Shown here piece by piece: positions 63,925 to 64,000 of a stretch of DNA of 64,000 nucleotides. Positions within the stretch are counted from its first letter, which is position 1. Each line of letters starts with the position of its first letter. The stretch is taken from the NCBI GenBank assembly GCA_030454085.1, contig JAKDJD010000010.1:12414-76413 (forward strand). The letters are read 5' to 3'. This stretch comes from Kocuria sp. GTDB taxonomy: Bacteria > Actinomycetota > Actinomycetes > Actinomycetales > Micrococcaceae. The notes under the pieces were generated by a model that worked only from the letters and a program-made list of their open reading frames with translations, ran no database searches and had not been told where the DNA came from. The position numbers and the translations under genes are program-made.

Positions 63925-64000
63925 TCCTATCAGCAAACGACGTCGCCCCCAGCGCGGGGTTACCGGGGCGGGGGGGCGGGGGTGTGGGGACTGTGGGCCC
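63925..64000. other. G-rich tail of the window
   Basis: After gnd a short stem-forming CCCC/GGGG pair is followed by runs of G (GGGGCGGGGGGGCGGGGG). No gene is visible. The run may be real low-complexity DNA or reflect poorer base accuracy at a contig end. Confidence 0.5.

Noticed and set aside
1-64000. CRISPR arrays, prophage, insertion sequences, restriction-modification or other defence islands
   Set aside because: No regularly spaced repeats, transposase, phage structural genes or defence domains were seen on either strand.

Overview
The window is a 64 kb piece of chromosome from a high-G+C Gram-positive bacterium, most likely family Micrococcaceae (Micrococcus/Kocuria/Arthrobacter relatives). 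The reasons are the actinobacterial gene orders (gltX-tRNA-Gln-tRNA-Glu-IclR-leuCD; thiL-DAK2-recG-rsmD-coaD-DUF177-rpmF-rnc-mutM; smc-ftsY-amt-ffh; rpsP-KH-rimM-trmD-rplS-lepB-rnhB-yraN-comM-dprA; aceE-fabD-fabH-acpP-fabF), actinobacteria-restricted families (DUF3515, DUF3145, DUF3052), frequent GTG starts, and a fused oleBC gene of the kind known from Micrococcus. The genus is not determined. No search was run; family calls rest on motifs and remembered homologues.

Layout. 1-10.3 kb: end of a fumarylacetoacetate-hydrolase gene, gltX, tRNA-Gln and tRNA-Glu, an IclR regulator divergent from leuCD, then envelope genes murA, plsC, gpsA and ddl. 10.3-21.7 kb: DUF3515 lipoprotein, a proline-rich surface protein, thiL, DAK2 protein, recG, rsmD, an aminotransferase, coaD, DUF177, rpmF, rnc, mutM. 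21.7-29.5 kb: an accessory-looking insert between mutM and smc with an antitoxin remnant, a TetX-like flavin monooxygenase, a truncated reading frame, a DapA-family enzyme, and the oleA-oleBC-oleD operon for long-chain olefin synthesis. 29.7-43 kb: smc, an MFS exporter, ftsY, amt, ffh, a Nudix enzyme, an unknown tail-anchored protein and a two-component system. 43-54.4 kb: rpsP, KH protein, rimM, trmD, rplS, two signal peptidases, rnhB, yraN, comM, dprA, a HemD-like protein, xerC, DUF3145. 54.5-64 kb: the FAS II operon and aceE on the minus strand, then DUF3052, tRNA-Val and gnd.

How the genes work together. Most of the window is housekeeping: translation and tRNA/rRNA modification, SRP-dependent secretion (ftsY, ffh, lepB pair), cell-wall precursors (murA, ddl), phospholipid and fatty-acid synthesis (plsC, gpsA, fab genes fed by AceE) and DNA repair and uptake (recG, mutM, dprA, comM, xerC). 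The ole operon draws on the same acyl pool as the fab operon.

Points of interest. I found no clearly undescribed multi-gene system. The best leads are an apparent AUC start codon in the DUF177 gene and a possible AUC/AUU start in the proline-rich gene; absence of glnB/glnD beside amt; a strong terminator between aceE and fabD with almost no room for a promoter; overlapping hairpins in the aceE leader; tandem perfect hairpins at the rplS/lepB junction; and an uncharacterised tail-anchored protein apparently co-transcribed with a sensor kinase and regulator.
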